DNA of 64,000 nucleotides from Bacteroidaceae bacterium (GCA_017645655.1 JAGCNZ010000002.1:1-64000), one strand, 5' to 3'; positions 28,265-37,360 are shown, numbered from the stretch's first letter. Notes: generated by a model from the sequence alone, not told the origin. Translations and numbers: made by a program.

Positions 28265-28306
28265 TGCGCAAATAGTATAAATTAGAAACAATCAATATCC
28301 AATCTT

Positions 28307-29734
28307 ATGTCAACAAGAAGAGATTTCCTTAAAGGAATGGGACTGGCTACGGCAGGTTTGGCTGTGGCTCCCGGCGAGTTGCTGGCCGCCAAGAAGAAGG
28401 CGCAGCCCGCTCCGGCACCCAAGAGTGAGAAAGTCAGGATTGCCTACATCGGTATCGGCAACCGCGGTCAGCAGAACATTGATGAGTTCGCAAGGACGAA
28501 CATGGTGGACGTCGTAGCGCTTTGCGACGTGGACCTGCAGGGCAAGCAGTGCGAGAAGGCGCTGAAGATGTACCCCAATGCCAAGCGCTTTACCGACTTC
28601 CGCAAGCTCTTCGACGAGTACAGCGACAAGTTCGACGCCGTGGCCGTCAGCGTACCAGACCATACGCACTTCTTCGTCTGCATGGCAGCCATGAAGCACG
28701 GCAAACACGTCTATTGCGAGAAACCCCTCATCCGAACCTTCCAGGAGGGCGAAATCCTCATCGAGATGGCTAACCGTCATCCCGAACTCGCCACGCAGGT
28801 GGGCAACCAGGGACACTCCGAGGCGAACTACTTCCAGTTCAAGGCCTGGCAAGATGCCGGCATCATCAAGGACGTGACGAAGGTCGTGGCGCACATGAAC
28901 AACGACCGCCGTTGGCACAAGTACGACTGGAACATGACAAAGATGCCCGAGGGCGACCCCATCCCCGAAGGCATGGACTACGATACATGGCATGGCGGCG
29001 TTCGCTACCACAACTTCAGCAAACTCTACCATCAAGGCGACTGGCGCAGCTGGTACGACTTCGGAATGGGTGCTCTCGGCGATTGGGGCGCTCACCTGCT
29101 CGATACAGTGCACGAGTTCCTTAACCTCGGCTTGCCTTACGAGATTAATATGAAGTACGCGAAAAACCACAACGAGTTCTTCTATCCCTTCTCCAGCACC
29201 ATCGAATTCCGCTTTGGCGCTCGCGAAGGCATGCCTCCCTGCGACGTCATCTGGTACGACGGCACCGACAACCTGCCGCCTCTGCCCGAAGGATACGGCG
29301 AAAGCAAACTGGCCGACGGCATCCCCGCAAGCGGTCAGGGCGAGTACACGCAGCAGAAGATTAACCCCGGAAAGATCATCTACGGCCGCGACCTCACCTT
29401 CAAGGGAGCCAGCCACGGCAGCACACTCGAGATTATTCCGAAGGAAAAGGCAGAAGCTATGAAAGACAAACTGCCGGAAGTGCCCAAGAGCCCAAGCAAC
29501 CACTACCTCAACTTCCTGCGTGCCTGCAAGGGAGAAGAGAAGACGCGCTCACCATTCCAGGTTGCCGGCGTATTGTGCCAGGTGTTCTGCCTCGGCGTCA
29601 TTGCCCAGAGACTCAACACACAGCTCTTCTTCGACCCGCGCACAAAGAAGTTCACCAACAACGAGTTTGCCAACGCCATGCTCACCGGCATGCCTCCACG
29701 CCGCGGCTGGGAAGAGTTCTACAAGATTGACTGA
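28307..29734 (+). CDS. Tat-exported Gfo/Idh/MocA family oxidoreductase
   Basis: A 475-residue NAD(P)-dependent oxidoreductase. The twin-arginine signal (TRRDFLKGMGLATAGLA) is followed by a Rossmann domain starting IAYIGIGNRGQQNIDEF (about 45-61) and the family motif CEKPLIRTFQEG (about 139-150), with Lys as the usual catalytic residue. The C-terminal alpha/beta substrate domain is of normal length. Exported members oxidise sugars or glycosides at C3, and some act as GH109 glycosidases. The DUF1080 gene directly downstream favours the 3-keto route. First gene of the operon. Confidence 0.88.
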   Translation: MSTRRDFLKGMGLATAGLAVAPGELLAAKKKAQPAPAPKSEKVRIAYIGIGNRGQQNIDEFARTNMVDVVALCDVDLQGKQCEKALKMYPNAKRFTDFRKLFDEYSDKFDAVAVSVPDHTHFFVCMAAMKHGKHVYCEKPLIRTFQEGEILIEMANRHPELATQVGNQGHSEANYFQFKAWQDAGIIKDVTKVVAHMNNDRRWHKYDWNMTKMPEGDPIPEGMDYDTWHGGVRYHNFSKLYHQGDWRSWYDFGMGALGDWGAHLLDTVHEFLNLGLPYEINMKYAKNHNEFFYPFSSTIEFRFGAREGMPPCDVIWYDGTDNLPPLPEGYGESKLADGIPASGQGEYTQQKINPGKIIYGRDLTFKGASHGSTLEIIPKEKAEAMKDKLPEVPKSPSNHYLNFLRACKGEEKTRSPFQVAGVLCQVFCLGVIAQRLNTQLFFDPRTKKFTNNEFANAMLTGMPPRRGWEEFYKID

Positions 29735-29806
29735 CCCTCCGCCTCTTCAGCAGGAGAATCGTAAAAACGTAATAACGTCATAGCGAAATAAATTAAAAAC
29801 AAGATA

Positions 29807-30568
29807 ATGAAAAAGATTGTATTAGCAATGGCGATGCTGGCCATCCTGCCTGCATCTGCAAAAGTAAAGAAGACGGTGGCGCAGCAGCCAGCTCCTGCTC
29901 CCACGACAGACAACGTGCTCTCCGAACAAGAGCAGCGCGAGGGATGGAAACTCCTCTGGGACGGCAAGACGACCAACGGCTGGCGCGGCGCAAAGCTGCA
30001 GACTTTCCCCGAGAAGGGTTGGCGCATAGAAGGCGGCGTGCTAAAGGTTGAGGCTGCCAACGGCGCTGAGAGTGGCAACGGAGGCGACATCGTGACCGAC
30101 AAGACGTACCACAACTTTATCCTCAAGGTGGACTTCAAGATAACCGAAGGTGCCAACAGCGGCATCAAATACTTCGTCGATCCTGACATGAACCAGGGCG
30201 AAGGCAGCGCCATCGGTTGTGAATTCCAAATACTCGACGACCTGCGTCACCCCGACGCCAAGCTCGGCGTGAAGGGCAACCGCAAACTCGCCTCGCTCTA
30301 CGACCTCATCCCAGCTCCCGAACAGAAGCCTTTCGACATCACCACATGGAACACCGCAATGGTTATCGTCAAAGGCAACCACGTGGAGCACTGGCTCAAC
30401 GGCGTGAAGATGCTGGAATACGAACGTGGCAACCAGGAGTGGAACGCACTCGTGGCCTACAGCAAGTACAAGAACTGGCCCGATTTCGGCAACCGCGACG
30501 GCCGTATCCTCCTGCAGGACCACGGCAACGAAGTTTGGTTCAAGAACGTAAAGATAAAAGAACTGTAA
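29807..30568 (+). CDS. DUF1080 protein (3-keto-glycoside hydrolase/lyase-like)
   Basis: A 253-residue secreted protein: signal peptide 1-18 and a concanavalin-like DUF1080 domain (about 45-253) with [46 protein letters not shown] and a C-terminal [19 protein letters not shown]. The family includes enzymes that cleave 3-keto-glycosides. Placed 72 bp after the Gfo/Idh/MocA gene, it is the expected partner that cleaves the oxidised sugar. It is followed after 1 bp by the GH92 gene. Confidence 0.85.
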   Translation: MKKIVLAMAMLAILPASAKVKKTVAQQPAPAPTTDNVLSEQEQREGWKLLWDGKTTNGWRGAKLQTFPEKGWRIEGGVLKVEAANGAESGNGGDIVTDKTYHNFILKVDFKITEGANSGIKYFVDPDMNQGEGSAIGCEFQILDDLRHPDAKLGVKGNRKLASLYDLIPAPEQKPFDITTWNTAMVIVKGNHVEHWLNGVKMLEYERGNQEWNALVAYSKYKNWPDFGNRDGRILLQDHGNEVWFKNVKIKEL

Positions 30569-30569
30569 T

Positions 30570-32861
30570 ATGAAGAAGCACATTCTGGCAGTCATTGCCG
30601 CACTTCTTTGCGTAAACGTATACGCAATAGACGACCCGGTACAATACGTCAACCCGCTCGTCGGCTCACACTCCACAGGCGGACTCTCTACAGGCAACAC
30701 CTATCCGGCCATCGCTGTGCCCTGGGGCATGAACTTCTGGACGCCGCAGACAGGCAAGATGGGCAACGGATGGTGCTACACCTACGATGCCGAAAAGATT
30801 CGCGGCTTCAAGCAAACGCACCAGCCCAGCCCGTGGATGAACGACTACGCAATGTTCAACATCATGCCCGAGTGTGGCGACGCTCCCGTTTACGATGAGG
30901 ATCGTCGCGCCAGCTGGTTCAGTCACAAAGCCGAGGTGAGCAAGCCACATTATTATAAAGTGTATCTCGCCGATTACGACATCACGACAGAGATTGCTCC
31001 CACCAATCGCGCAGCCATCTTCCGCTTCACGATGCCCGAGGGCAAGAGCTTTGTCATCGTCGACGCCTTCGACCGTGGTTCTTACGTCAAGGTCATACCG
31101 GGAGAAAACAAGGTGGTAGGCTACACGACACGTAACAGTGGCGGCGTGCCACGCAACTTCAAGAACTACTTCGTCCTGCAGTTCGACCGTCCCTTCACTT
31201 ACACATCGACGGCTGACGAGGGAAAGGAGAGCAGAAATCTCGAGATGACGAGCAAGCATGCAGCAGCTGCAGTAGGCTTCCAGACGAAGCGTGGCGAGCA
31301 AGTTGTCGTGCGTGTCGCCAGCTCGTTTATTAGCATCGAGCAAGCCGAGCAGAACCTGAAGGAACTTGGCAGCAAGAGTCTCGAGGAGGTAAGCGAGGCA
31401 GCGCGTCAAGAATGGAACAAGGTGCTTAGCGTCATTGATGTGGACGACAACAGCGACGTGGACCGCTTGCGTACCTTCTACAGTTGCCTGTATCGCAGCA
31501 CACTCTTCCCGCGCAGTTTCTTCGAGGTAAATGCGAAGGGCGAAGTCGTGCACTATAGTCCATACAACGGCGAGGTGCTGCCTGGCTATCTCTTTGCCGA
31601 CACGGGCTTTTGGGACACCTTCCGTGCCCTCTTCCCTCTGGTGAACCTGATGTACCCGAGCATGAGCCAAAAGATGCAGGAAGGCTGGGCGAATGCTTAC
31701 AAGGAGAGTGGTTTCCTGCCTGAATGGAGTGCTCCGGGTCACAGGGCATGCATGGTGGGCAACAACTCAGCGAGTGTAGTGGCCGATGCTTACCTTAAAG
31801 GAATCCGCGGCTACGACATCGACGCGCTTTGGGAGGCAGTAAAGCATGGAGCAAACGCTGATTTGCCTCGCACGACGAGCGGCCGTAAGCAATGGCAGAC
31901 CTACAACAAACTCGGCTATGTGCCATACGACAGCATCAACGAGAGCGCGGCACGCACTCTGGAATATGCCTTTGACGACTGGAGCATCTACAAGCTCGGT
32001 CAGGCACTTGGCAAGCCTGAAAAGGAAATCAAGGTCTATGCAGAGCATGCTATGAACTATAAGAACCTCTTCGACAAGAGCCACAACCTGATGCGTGGCA
32101 AGCTTGCCAACGGCGAGTGGGCTCCCAACTTCAATCCCTTCAAGTGGGGCGATGCCTTCACTGAGGGCAATAGTTGGCACTACTCCTGGAGTGTGTTCCA
32201 CGACCCGCAGGGCTTGATAGACCTCATGGGCGGTAAGGACGTTTTCAACCAGATGCTGGACAGCGTCTTCATCCTGCCTCCCATCTTCGACGACAGCTAT
32301 TATGGCGGCGTTATACACGAGATACGCGAGATGCAGATTATGAACATGGGCAACTACGCGCACGGTAATCAGCCCATACAGCACATGATATATATGTATG
32401 CGTACAGCGGTCAGCCCTGGAAGTCTCAGTATTGGCTGCGCGAGACGATGAACCGTATGTACAACGCACATGCCGACGGCTATTGTGGTGACGAGGATAA
32501 TGGGCAGACGTCGGCTTGGTACATCTTTACCGCGATGGGCTTCTATCCCGTTTGTCCCGGCAGTGGAGAGTACGTGCTGGGTGCTCCTTACTTCAAGAAG
32601 ATGACGCTTCACCTGGAGAATGGCAACGATGTGGTCATCACTGCGCCTCAGCAGAGCGATGCGAACCGCTATGTTGGTAGCCTCAAGGTGAACGGCGTGG
32701 AGTATGGCAAGAACTATGTGAAGCACTCGGACGTCGTGGCTGGCATGAAGATGGACTACGCCATGCAGTCGCAGCCCAATCGTCAGCGCGGCACGTCTGC
32801 CGAGGCTGCTCCCTATTCTTTCAGCAAGGAGTATAAGCCTGCGAAAGCAAAGAAGAAATAA
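30570..32861 (+). CDS. GH92 family alpha-mannosidase (second copy)
   Basis: A 763-residue GH92 enzyme with a signal peptide (1-19). Motifs include YVNPLVGSHSTGG, KTQHQPSPW-type substrate loop (QTHQPSPWMNDYA), GNYAHGNQPIQHMIYMYAY and GYCGDEDNGQTSAWYIFTAM. The Asp-containing GDEDNGQ loop corresponds to GNDDCGQ in the first copy. The two GH92 proteins differ clearly across the N-terminal domain, so different linkage specificity is likely. The C-terminus is extended with Lys-rich KPAKAKKK. It lies between DUF1080 and GH76. Confidence 0.93.
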   Translation: MKKHILAVIAALLCVNVYAIDDPVQYVNPLVGSHSTGGLSTGNTYPAIAVPWGMNFWTPQTGKMGNGWCYTYDAEKIRGFKQTHQPSPWMNDYAMFNIMPECGDAPVYDEDRRASWFSHKAEVSKPHYYKVYLADYDITTEIAPTNRAAIFRFTMPEGKSFVIVDAFDRGSYVKVIPGENKVVGYTTRNSGGVPRNFKNYFVLQFDRPFTYTSTADEGKESRNLEMTSKHAAAAVGFQTKRGEQVVVRVASSFISIEQAEQNLKELGSKSLEEVSEAARQEWNKVLSVIDVDDNSDVDRLRTFYSCLYRSTLFPRSFFEVNAKGEVVHYSPYNGEVLPGYLFADTGFWDTFRALFPLVNLMYPSMSQKMQEGWANAYKESGFLPEWSAPGHRACMVGNNSASVVADAYLKGIRGYDIDALWEAVKHGANADLPRTTSGRKQWQTYNKLGYVPYDSINESAARTLEYAFDDWSIYKLGQALGKPEKEIKVYAEHAMNYKNLFDKSHNLMRGKLANGEWAPNFNPFKWGDAFTEGNSWHYSWSVFHDPQGLIDLMGGKDVFNQMLDSVFILPPIFDDSYYGGVIHEIREMQIMNMGNYAHGNQPIQHMIYMYAYSGQPWKSQYWLRETMNRMYNAHADGYCGDEDNGQTSAWYIFTAMGFYPVCPGSGEYVLGAPYFKKMTLHLENGNDVVITAPQQSDANRYVGSLKVNGVEYGKNYVKHSDVVAGMKMDYAMQSQPNRQRGTSAEAAPYSFSKEYKPAKAKKK

Positions 32862-32897
32862 CGCACCGAGGGACACAACGCTCCCTACTAAAAACCA

Positions 32898-34373
32898 TTG
32901 ACTATGAAACGACTAACTATCCTCTTCTTATGCCTGGCTGCTCTGTTTGGCTATGCGGTTGCGGCTGTCACTATTACCTACGACAACGAGGCACAATGGA
33001 AGGCTTACGACGATTTCAACGCTGCGTTTCTCGATGGGGCGCGCAACATCTACAAGGCAGACACCAAGCAACCCAGTGCCGACCACCGTGGCAACGGCTA
33101 TCGCGACCGCGATTCCTCGGGGTGTGCTGCTGCCATCTGGTGCCAAGCCATCATGTACGACATGGTGATCAACGCTTACAATCGTGCCGTTACTGAGGGC
33201 GATGCGGTTCGCAAACGCAAGTACAAATCGCTGCACGACAAGATATACAGTGGCGAGAAGGCGCACTATGTCAACTTCGATTTCCATGATTGCAACACGA
33301 ACACGGGTTGGTTTGTGTACGACGACATCATGTGGTGGACCTGTGCTTTAGCGCGTGCTTATGACACGTTCGGCAAGTTGGAGTACCGGAATAATGCCGA
33401 GAAGAGTTTCTGTCGCGTGTGGTATGGCTCGGCGACGGTGGGCGACGACGGTTCCTATGCCGACCCCGTTCGCTTCCCCGGCGCTTCCGGTGGCGGCATG
33501 TTCTGGGAGTGGCAGCCCATTCAGAATCCTCTGCCTCACAAGGCTGGCGACTTCCGTTCGGCCTGCATCAACTTCCCGACGGTCATCGCTGCCTGCCTGC
33601 TTCATCGTGTTGTGCCAGCGAATAGGACGCCGCCCACTTCTGCGCATCCTGCCATGCAGACCAAGGAGTGGTATCTCGAAAAGGCGAAAGAGGTGTATGC
33701 ATGGGCTGACGAGATACTTGTGAAGAAGACCACCGTCAATGAAACCGAGTTAGGTCAGGTGGCGGACGGCATCCACGGAGGCGGTCCGGAGTATAGCGAT
33801 CACCTTTACAACCAGGCTACATACATCGGAGCCAGTTGTCTGCTCTATCAGTTGACGGGCGAGATGGAATATCTGCGCAATGCTCAGCGGGGCGCCAACT
33901 ACGTGATAAGAAACATGTGCACTGCCGGCATCCTCAAATACGAAAGGGGTTATGAGCAAGGCATCTACGCTGCGATTTATGCCCAGTACATCCGTATACT
34001 TGCCTACGACTGCGGACTGAGCACGTCGCTCATGGACAAGTACGTGTCGCACGTACAGAAGAACATCGAGAAGGCCTACCAGAAGATGGACCCGACGCGT
34101 GGCATACAGAAAGGCAACTTTGCCAGCGCCACCTCGGCCGACGAGGTTGTCGAGAGTTATGGGGCAAGCGGAATGCCTGCCCTCATGCTGATGTTCCCTG
34201 CCAGCGACGATGCAACTCGCATCTCAGAGGCAGCCCAGAAGGCTTACGACGGGCCCTCCGACGTCTATACACCCGGCGGACAGCTGGTCATGAAGAACGC
34301 GACGCCCGAGCAGGTGCACCAGCTCGACAGCGGCCTCTACATCTTCCAAAGGAAGAAGATACTGGTCAGGTAG
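32898..34373 (+). CDS. GH76 family alpha-1,6-mannanase
   Basis: A 491-residue glycoside hydrolase family 76 protein. Signal peptide 1-22, then an (alpha/alpha)6 barrel. The family catalytic Asp pair is visible in FVYDDIMWWTCALARAYD (about residues 139-156). Other features are GNGYRDRDSSG and GGGPEYSDHLYNQATYIGAS. The C-terminus has a short tail (SGLYIFQRKKILVR). GH76 enzymes are endo-acting on alpha-1,6-mannan backbones, which the neighbouring GH92 enzyme would strip of side chains. Last gene of the operon; array 5 follows within 10 bp. Confidence 0.9.
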   Translation: MTMKRLTILFLCLAALFGYAVAAVTITYDNEAQWKAYDDFNAAFLDGARNIYKADTKQPSADHRGNGYRDRDSSGCAAAIWCQAIMYDMVINAYNRAVTEGDAVRKRKYKSLHDKIYSGEKAHYVNFDFHDCNTNTGWFVYDDIMWWTCALARAYDTFGKLEYRNNAEKSFCRVWYGSATVGDDGSYADPVRFPGASGGGMFWEWQPIQNPLPHKAGDFRSACINFPTVIAACLLHRVVPANRTPPTSAHPAMQTKEWYLEKAKEVYAWADEILVKKTTVNETELGQVADGIHGGGPEYSDHLYNQATYIGASCLLYQLTGEMEYLRNAQRGANYVIRNMCTAGILKYERGYEQGIYAAIYAQYIRILAYDCGLSTSLMDKYVSHVQKNIEKAYQKMDPTRGIQKGNFASATSADEVVESYGASGMPALMLMFPASDDATRISEAAQKAYDGPSDVYTPGGQLVMKNATPEQVHQLDSGLYIFQRKKILVR

Positions 34374-34381
34374 GAAGACGT

Positions 34382-34496
34382 CGCGTGCTGTGATTTCAGA
34401 CATCACGTGGGTCAGTTGAAATTATCACGTGGGTAAAATGAAATTATCACGTGGAATATTTAAAATATCACGTGGGTAAAATGAATTTATCCCGTG
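34382..34496. repeat. Phased CACGTG array 5 (reverse)
   Basis: Boxes at 34382 (CGCGTG), 34404, 34426, 34448, 34469 (CACGTG) and 34491 (CCCGTG), steps 22-22-22-21-22. The 21-bp step lies between boxes 4 and 5, so the array has four boxes on one side of the centre and two on the other. It begins 8 bp after the GH76 stop codon. Confidence 0.95.
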
Positions 34497-34502
34497 GGTA
34501 AA

Positions 34503-34559
34503 TTCTTGGATGCCTTAGCACCAAGTCGAGCCTTTTAGTGCGCGGACGCAAAACATCAC
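34503..34559. repeat. 57-bp flank shared with array 3
   Basis: Reverse complement of the flank at 23981-24037 with six differences. The hairpin CTTGG-ATGC-CTTA-GCA-CCAAG lies at 34505-34525. It adjoins the two-box side of array 5 as in array 3. Confidence 0.85.
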
Positions 34560-34630
34560 CTGCCGCGCTTGGCATCACGGCACGTCGCGCTTCCCAACAT
34601 TATGCGTAATAACGTTAAACACAGTATATC

Positions 34631-35425
34631 ATGAAGAAAAGAGACTTGTATCTGCTGGTGGCCATCGCCCTGCCAATCGTGCTCGCGTATGCTGGCGTCC
34701 GTCTCGTCAATCACCTTCAGAACCGTCCTTCCGACCCGACAGCAGACTCCAGCCAGTTCGTGACAATCACCGACGCCGTGCCCGATGCCATCCTGGAAAT
34801 CAGGTACTTCAGCACCTACAACTTCGTCGGAGCACGCATCGACGGCTACCTCGAACCCACGGCCCTGCTGACGCGCCAGGCAGCGGACAGTCTCAGGGCA
34901 GTCAGCGACGACGTGAAAGCCCTGGGCTATCGCCTGAAGATTTACGACGCATACCGTCCTCAGGCAGCCGTCGACCACTTCGTCCGTTGGGCGGAGAACA
35001 TTCCTGACACGCTGATGCGGCAGTTCTTCTATCCCGACTTGGACAAGAGCGTCCTCTTCGATCAAGAGTATATCGCGGCAAAGAGCGGTCATACGAGAGG
35101 CTCCACGGTTGACCTCACGCTCTTCGATATGCAGACGGAAAAGGAACTGGACATGGGCGGAACGTTCGACTGGTTTGGCCCCGAAAGCCATCCCGACTTC
35201 TGTGGAAATCCCGAGAAGCAGGAATTCACGGGCGACAATGCCAAGAGTCCCGCAGGCCGCAGCATCACAGTCGAGCAGTTCTGCAACCGCATGTTACTGC
35301 GCGAGGCAATGATGCGTCACGGTTTCAAGCCGTTCCCCACGGAGTGGTGGCACTTCACATTAAAGGACGAACCCTTCCCCGACACCTACTTCAACTTCCC
35401 CGTGCGGCAGTTGGACAACTTCTAA
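34631..35425 (+). CDS. ddpX: D-Ala-D-Ala dipeptidase, DdpX/VanX type
   Basis: A 264-residue M15D zinc peptidase with an N-terminal membrane anchor or signal (LYLLVAIALPIVLAYAGV). The family signature is present: KIYDAYRPQAAVDHF, zinc ligands in SGHTRGSTVDLTLFD (His and Asp) and catalytic Glu plus third His in TEWWHFTL. These enzymes hydrolyse D-Ala-D-Ala; with an export signal and no VanA/VanH genes, wall peptide recycling is more likely than glycopeptide resistance. The stop overlaps the end of the convergent VanZ-like gene by 4 bp. Confidence 0.88.
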   Translation: MKKRDLYLLVAIALPIVLAYAGVRLVNHLQNRPSDPTADSSQFVTITDAVPDAILEIRYFSTYNFVGARIDGYLEPTALLTRQAADSLRAVSDDVKALGYRLKIYDAYRPQAAVDHFVRWAENIPDTLMRQFFYPDLDKSVLFDQEYIAAKSGHTRGSTVDLTLFDMQTEKELDMGGTFDWFGPESHPDFCGNPEKQEFTGDNAKSPAGRSITVEQFCNRMLLREAMMRHGFKPFPTEWWHFTLKDEPFPDTYFNFPVRQLDNF

Positions 35426-35796
35426 CGAAGCCTCATCAGCAGTCCGCCGACACAACCCAGGCAGACGCCAATCGTGTTGGCCACAAAGTCGAGCCACTCA
35501 CCGCTGCGGCAAGTGGTCAGGTGTGCCTGCACAAGTTCCAGGATGCCACCCATCGCAATGGGTGCCAGGAAAGCCAGAAACAGCAATTTTGCCCCATTCC
35601 ATCGGTCGTGAGAGCGTCGGTACTCGAACCAGATGACAAGCGTCAGCGTGCCATACATCACCATGTGCGTCCATTTGTCGGCAAGCGGAACCTCCACCCC
35701 CACCTTCATCTCCGGCATCGGCAGCACAGAAAGAAGAACGATGCAGACTGTCACGAAAAGCGCCAAAGGGTAGCGGCGCAGGTATTTATGCAGCAT
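35422..35796 (-). CDS. VanZ-like family membrane protein
   Basis: About 124 residues with four membrane segments. It starts at the ATG at 35794-35796 (MLHKYLRRYPLALFVTV); the longer frame to 35835 is rejected because it overlaps the -7 box at 35825-35832. The family signature DKWTHMVMYGTLTLVIWFEY is present, with PIAMGGILELVQ later. VanZ-like proteins are widespread and usually not linked to resistance. It converges on the DdpX-like gene with a 4-bp overlap of the coding ends. Confidence 0.8.
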   Translation of the reverse strand: MLHKYLRRYPLALFVTVCIVLLSVLPMPEMKVGVEVPLADKWTHMVMYGTLTLVIWFEYRRSHDRWNGAKLLFLAFLAPIAMGGILELVQAHLTTCRSGEWLDFVANTIGVCLGCVGGLLMRLR

Positions 35797-35824
35797 ATAA
35801 CGACTGTTTTTCAATAATTCGGTG

Positions 35825-35832
35825 CAAAGATA
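35825..35832 (-). promoter_or_regulatory. -7 promoter box of the VanZ-like gene
   Basis: TATCTTTG on the minus strand, 28 bp upstream of the chosen ATG. It decides the start of the VanZ-like gene. Confidence 0.65.
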
Positions 35833-35878
35833 CACATTTTAATTCATATATCATCATTCATAATTCACAAAATCTTCG

Positions 35879-35886
35879 TAACTTTG
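35879..35886 (+). promoter_or_regulatory. -7 promoter box of the NSS operon
   Basis: TAACTTTG, 48 bp upstream of the ATG at 35935. An upstream in-frame ATG at 35884 overlaps this box and is rejected as start. Confidence 0.6.
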
Positions 35887-35934
35887 CGCCGTGCTACTCG
35901 CGAGCGGAGAATATTGAATTGCCAATTGAAGATT

Positions 35935-37329
35935 ATGAACTCAGAACGTGGAAGTTTCGGTAGCCAGCTGGGAGTCATCCTGGCATCGGCAGGCTCGGCA
36001 GTTGGCTTGGGCAACATCTGGCGCTTCCCGACCGAGGTGGGAAAGGGTGGGGGAGCAGCCTTCATCCTCATCTATCTGGGCTTCATCTTCCTGATTGCCA
36101 TGCCTGTCATGATAAGCGAGTTCGTCGTCGGACGCTCCGCACGCAGCAACGCCATCGGAGCCTTCCAGAAGCTCGCACCAGGCAAACCTTGGGTCGCAGC
36201 CGGCATCATGGGGGTGCTCGGCGGATTTCTCGTGCTCTCCTTCTATTCGGTGGTCGCCGGATGGACCCTCCACTACACCATTCAATCCGCTCTCGGCCAG
36301 TTGCAAAGCCAACCGTCAACCGTCAACGGACAACAGACAACAGACTTCGCAGCCGCTTTCGACGCATTTGTCTCCGACCCGTTGCAGCCCATACTCTACG
36401 TCGCCGCGTTCCTCCTGCTCACCCATCTCGTGGTGGCAAGGGGCATACAGCACGGCATCGAGCGCTACTCGAAACTCATGATGCCCCTGCTTCTCGCGAT
36501 TATCGTGCTCCTGGTCTGCTTCTCAATGGCCATGCCAGGCGCCGCCGACGGCATCCGCTTCCTGCTGAAACCCGACTTGAACGAGGTCACGCCCGACGTC
36601 GTCCTTGGTGCCATGGGCCAAGCATTCTTTTCGCTCAGCGTCGGACTGGGTTGTCTGGTGACCTACGCATCGTATTTCAGCAACGAGACAAGGCTGGTGA
36701 AATCGGCGATGAACGTCTGCATCATCGACACGATGGTTGCCGTCTTGAGCGGTTTCATCATTTTCCCCACGGTGTTTAGCGTCGGCATAGCACCCGACGC
36801 AGGCCCCGGCCTCGTCTTCATCACCCTGCCAAATGTCTTCCTGCTCACTTTCGGAGACATGCCCGTCGTGGGTTACGTCTTCTCGCTTCTCTTTTATGTC
36901 CTGCTCCTGCTGGCAGCCTTGACGAGCAGCATCAGCATGCACGAAATCTGCACCGCCTTCATATCCGAGCACTTCAGCCACAGCAGGAAGCGTGCCGCAG
37001 CCATCGTCACCTTCGTCTGTCTCGTGCTTGGCAGCTTCTGCTCGCTCTCCTTCGGACCTTGGCAGGAACTGACCGTTTGCGGTCGCGGCTTCTTTGATTT
37101 GTTCGACTACACAGTCACGAAGTTCCTCATGCCACTGGGCGGACTCATGATAACCCTGTTCGTCGGCTGGTGGCTTGACAGGAAACTCGTCGGGCAACAA
37201 CTGACCAACGACGGGCGCATCTCGGTTCGCGCGATGAAACCGCTGCTTTTTCTCATTCGTTGGGTTGCCCCCGTCGGCATTCTTCTCATATTCCTCAACG
37301 AACTTTTCCCGCTCTTCATGCATAAGTAG
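35935..37329 (+). CDS. Sodium:neurotransmitter symporter (NSS) family transporter 1
   Basis: About 464 residues, 11-12 membrane helices, LeuT fold. The NSS signature is present at the start (GSAVGLGNIWRFPTEVGKGG), and the sodium/substrate region of helix 6 is FFSLSVGLGCLVTYASYF. Bacterial members import amino acids with sodium. A low-complexity segment (QSQPSTVNGQQTTDF, about 125-138) lies in the loop after helix 3. A second NSS gene follows after 31 bp. The start at 35935 is chosen because an earlier ATG overlaps the promoter. Confidence 0.9.
   Translation: MNSERGSFGSQLGVILASAGSAVGLGNIWRFPTEVGKGGGAAFILIYLGFIFLIAMPVMISEFVVGRSARSNAIGAFQKLAPGKPWVAAGIMGVLGGFLVLSFYSVVAGWTLHYTIQSALGQLQSQPSTVNGQQTTDFAAAFDAFVSDPLQPILYVAAFLLLTHLVVARGIQHGIERYSKLMMPLLLAIIVLLVCFSMAMPGAADGIRFLLKPDLNEVTPDVVLGAMGQAFFSLSVGLGCLVTYASYFSNETRLVKSAMNVCIIDTMVAVLSGFIIFPTVFSVGIAPDAGPGLVFITLPNVFLLTFGDMPVVGYVFSLLFYVLLLLAALTSSISMHEICTAFISEHFSHSRKRAAAIVTFVCLVLGSFCSLSFGPWQELTVCGRGFFDLFDYTVTKFLMPLGGLMITLFVGWWLDRKLVGQQLTNDGRISVRAMKPLLFLIRWVAPVGILLIFLNELFPLFMHK
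36308..36342. repeat. Low-complexity insert in NSS gene 1
   Basis: Short tandem CAACCGT/CAACGG and ACAACAG units in an extracytoplasmic loop. The second NSS paralogue has no such sequence at the same place (it has ERVAGRL-type charged residues instead), which suggests an insert. Confidence 0.45.
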
Positions 37330-37360
37330 AAATGGTAAATTGTAAATTCTGAAACGATAA

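Larger units (their letters stand above)
27883..28306. other. Intergenic region before the carbohydrate operon
   Basis: 424 bp without a gene. It holds a terminator hairpin (27979-28003), array 4 (28023-28137), a CGTCGCGT-rich stretch (28137-28167) and a full promoter (28234-28264). Confidence 0.8.

Noticed and set aside
28044..28295. Minus-strand small open frame next to the carbohydrate operon
   Set aside because: It runs through array 4 and the operon promoter; no conserved start or domain.
28307..34373. Complete polysaccharide utilisation locus
   Set aside because: No SusC-, SusD- or regulator-like gene is adjacent, so only a glycosidase operon is claimed.
34631..35796. Vancomycin resistance cluster
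   Set aside because: Only VanX-like and VanZ-like families are present, both common outside resistance; no ligase, dehydrogenase or two-component system.
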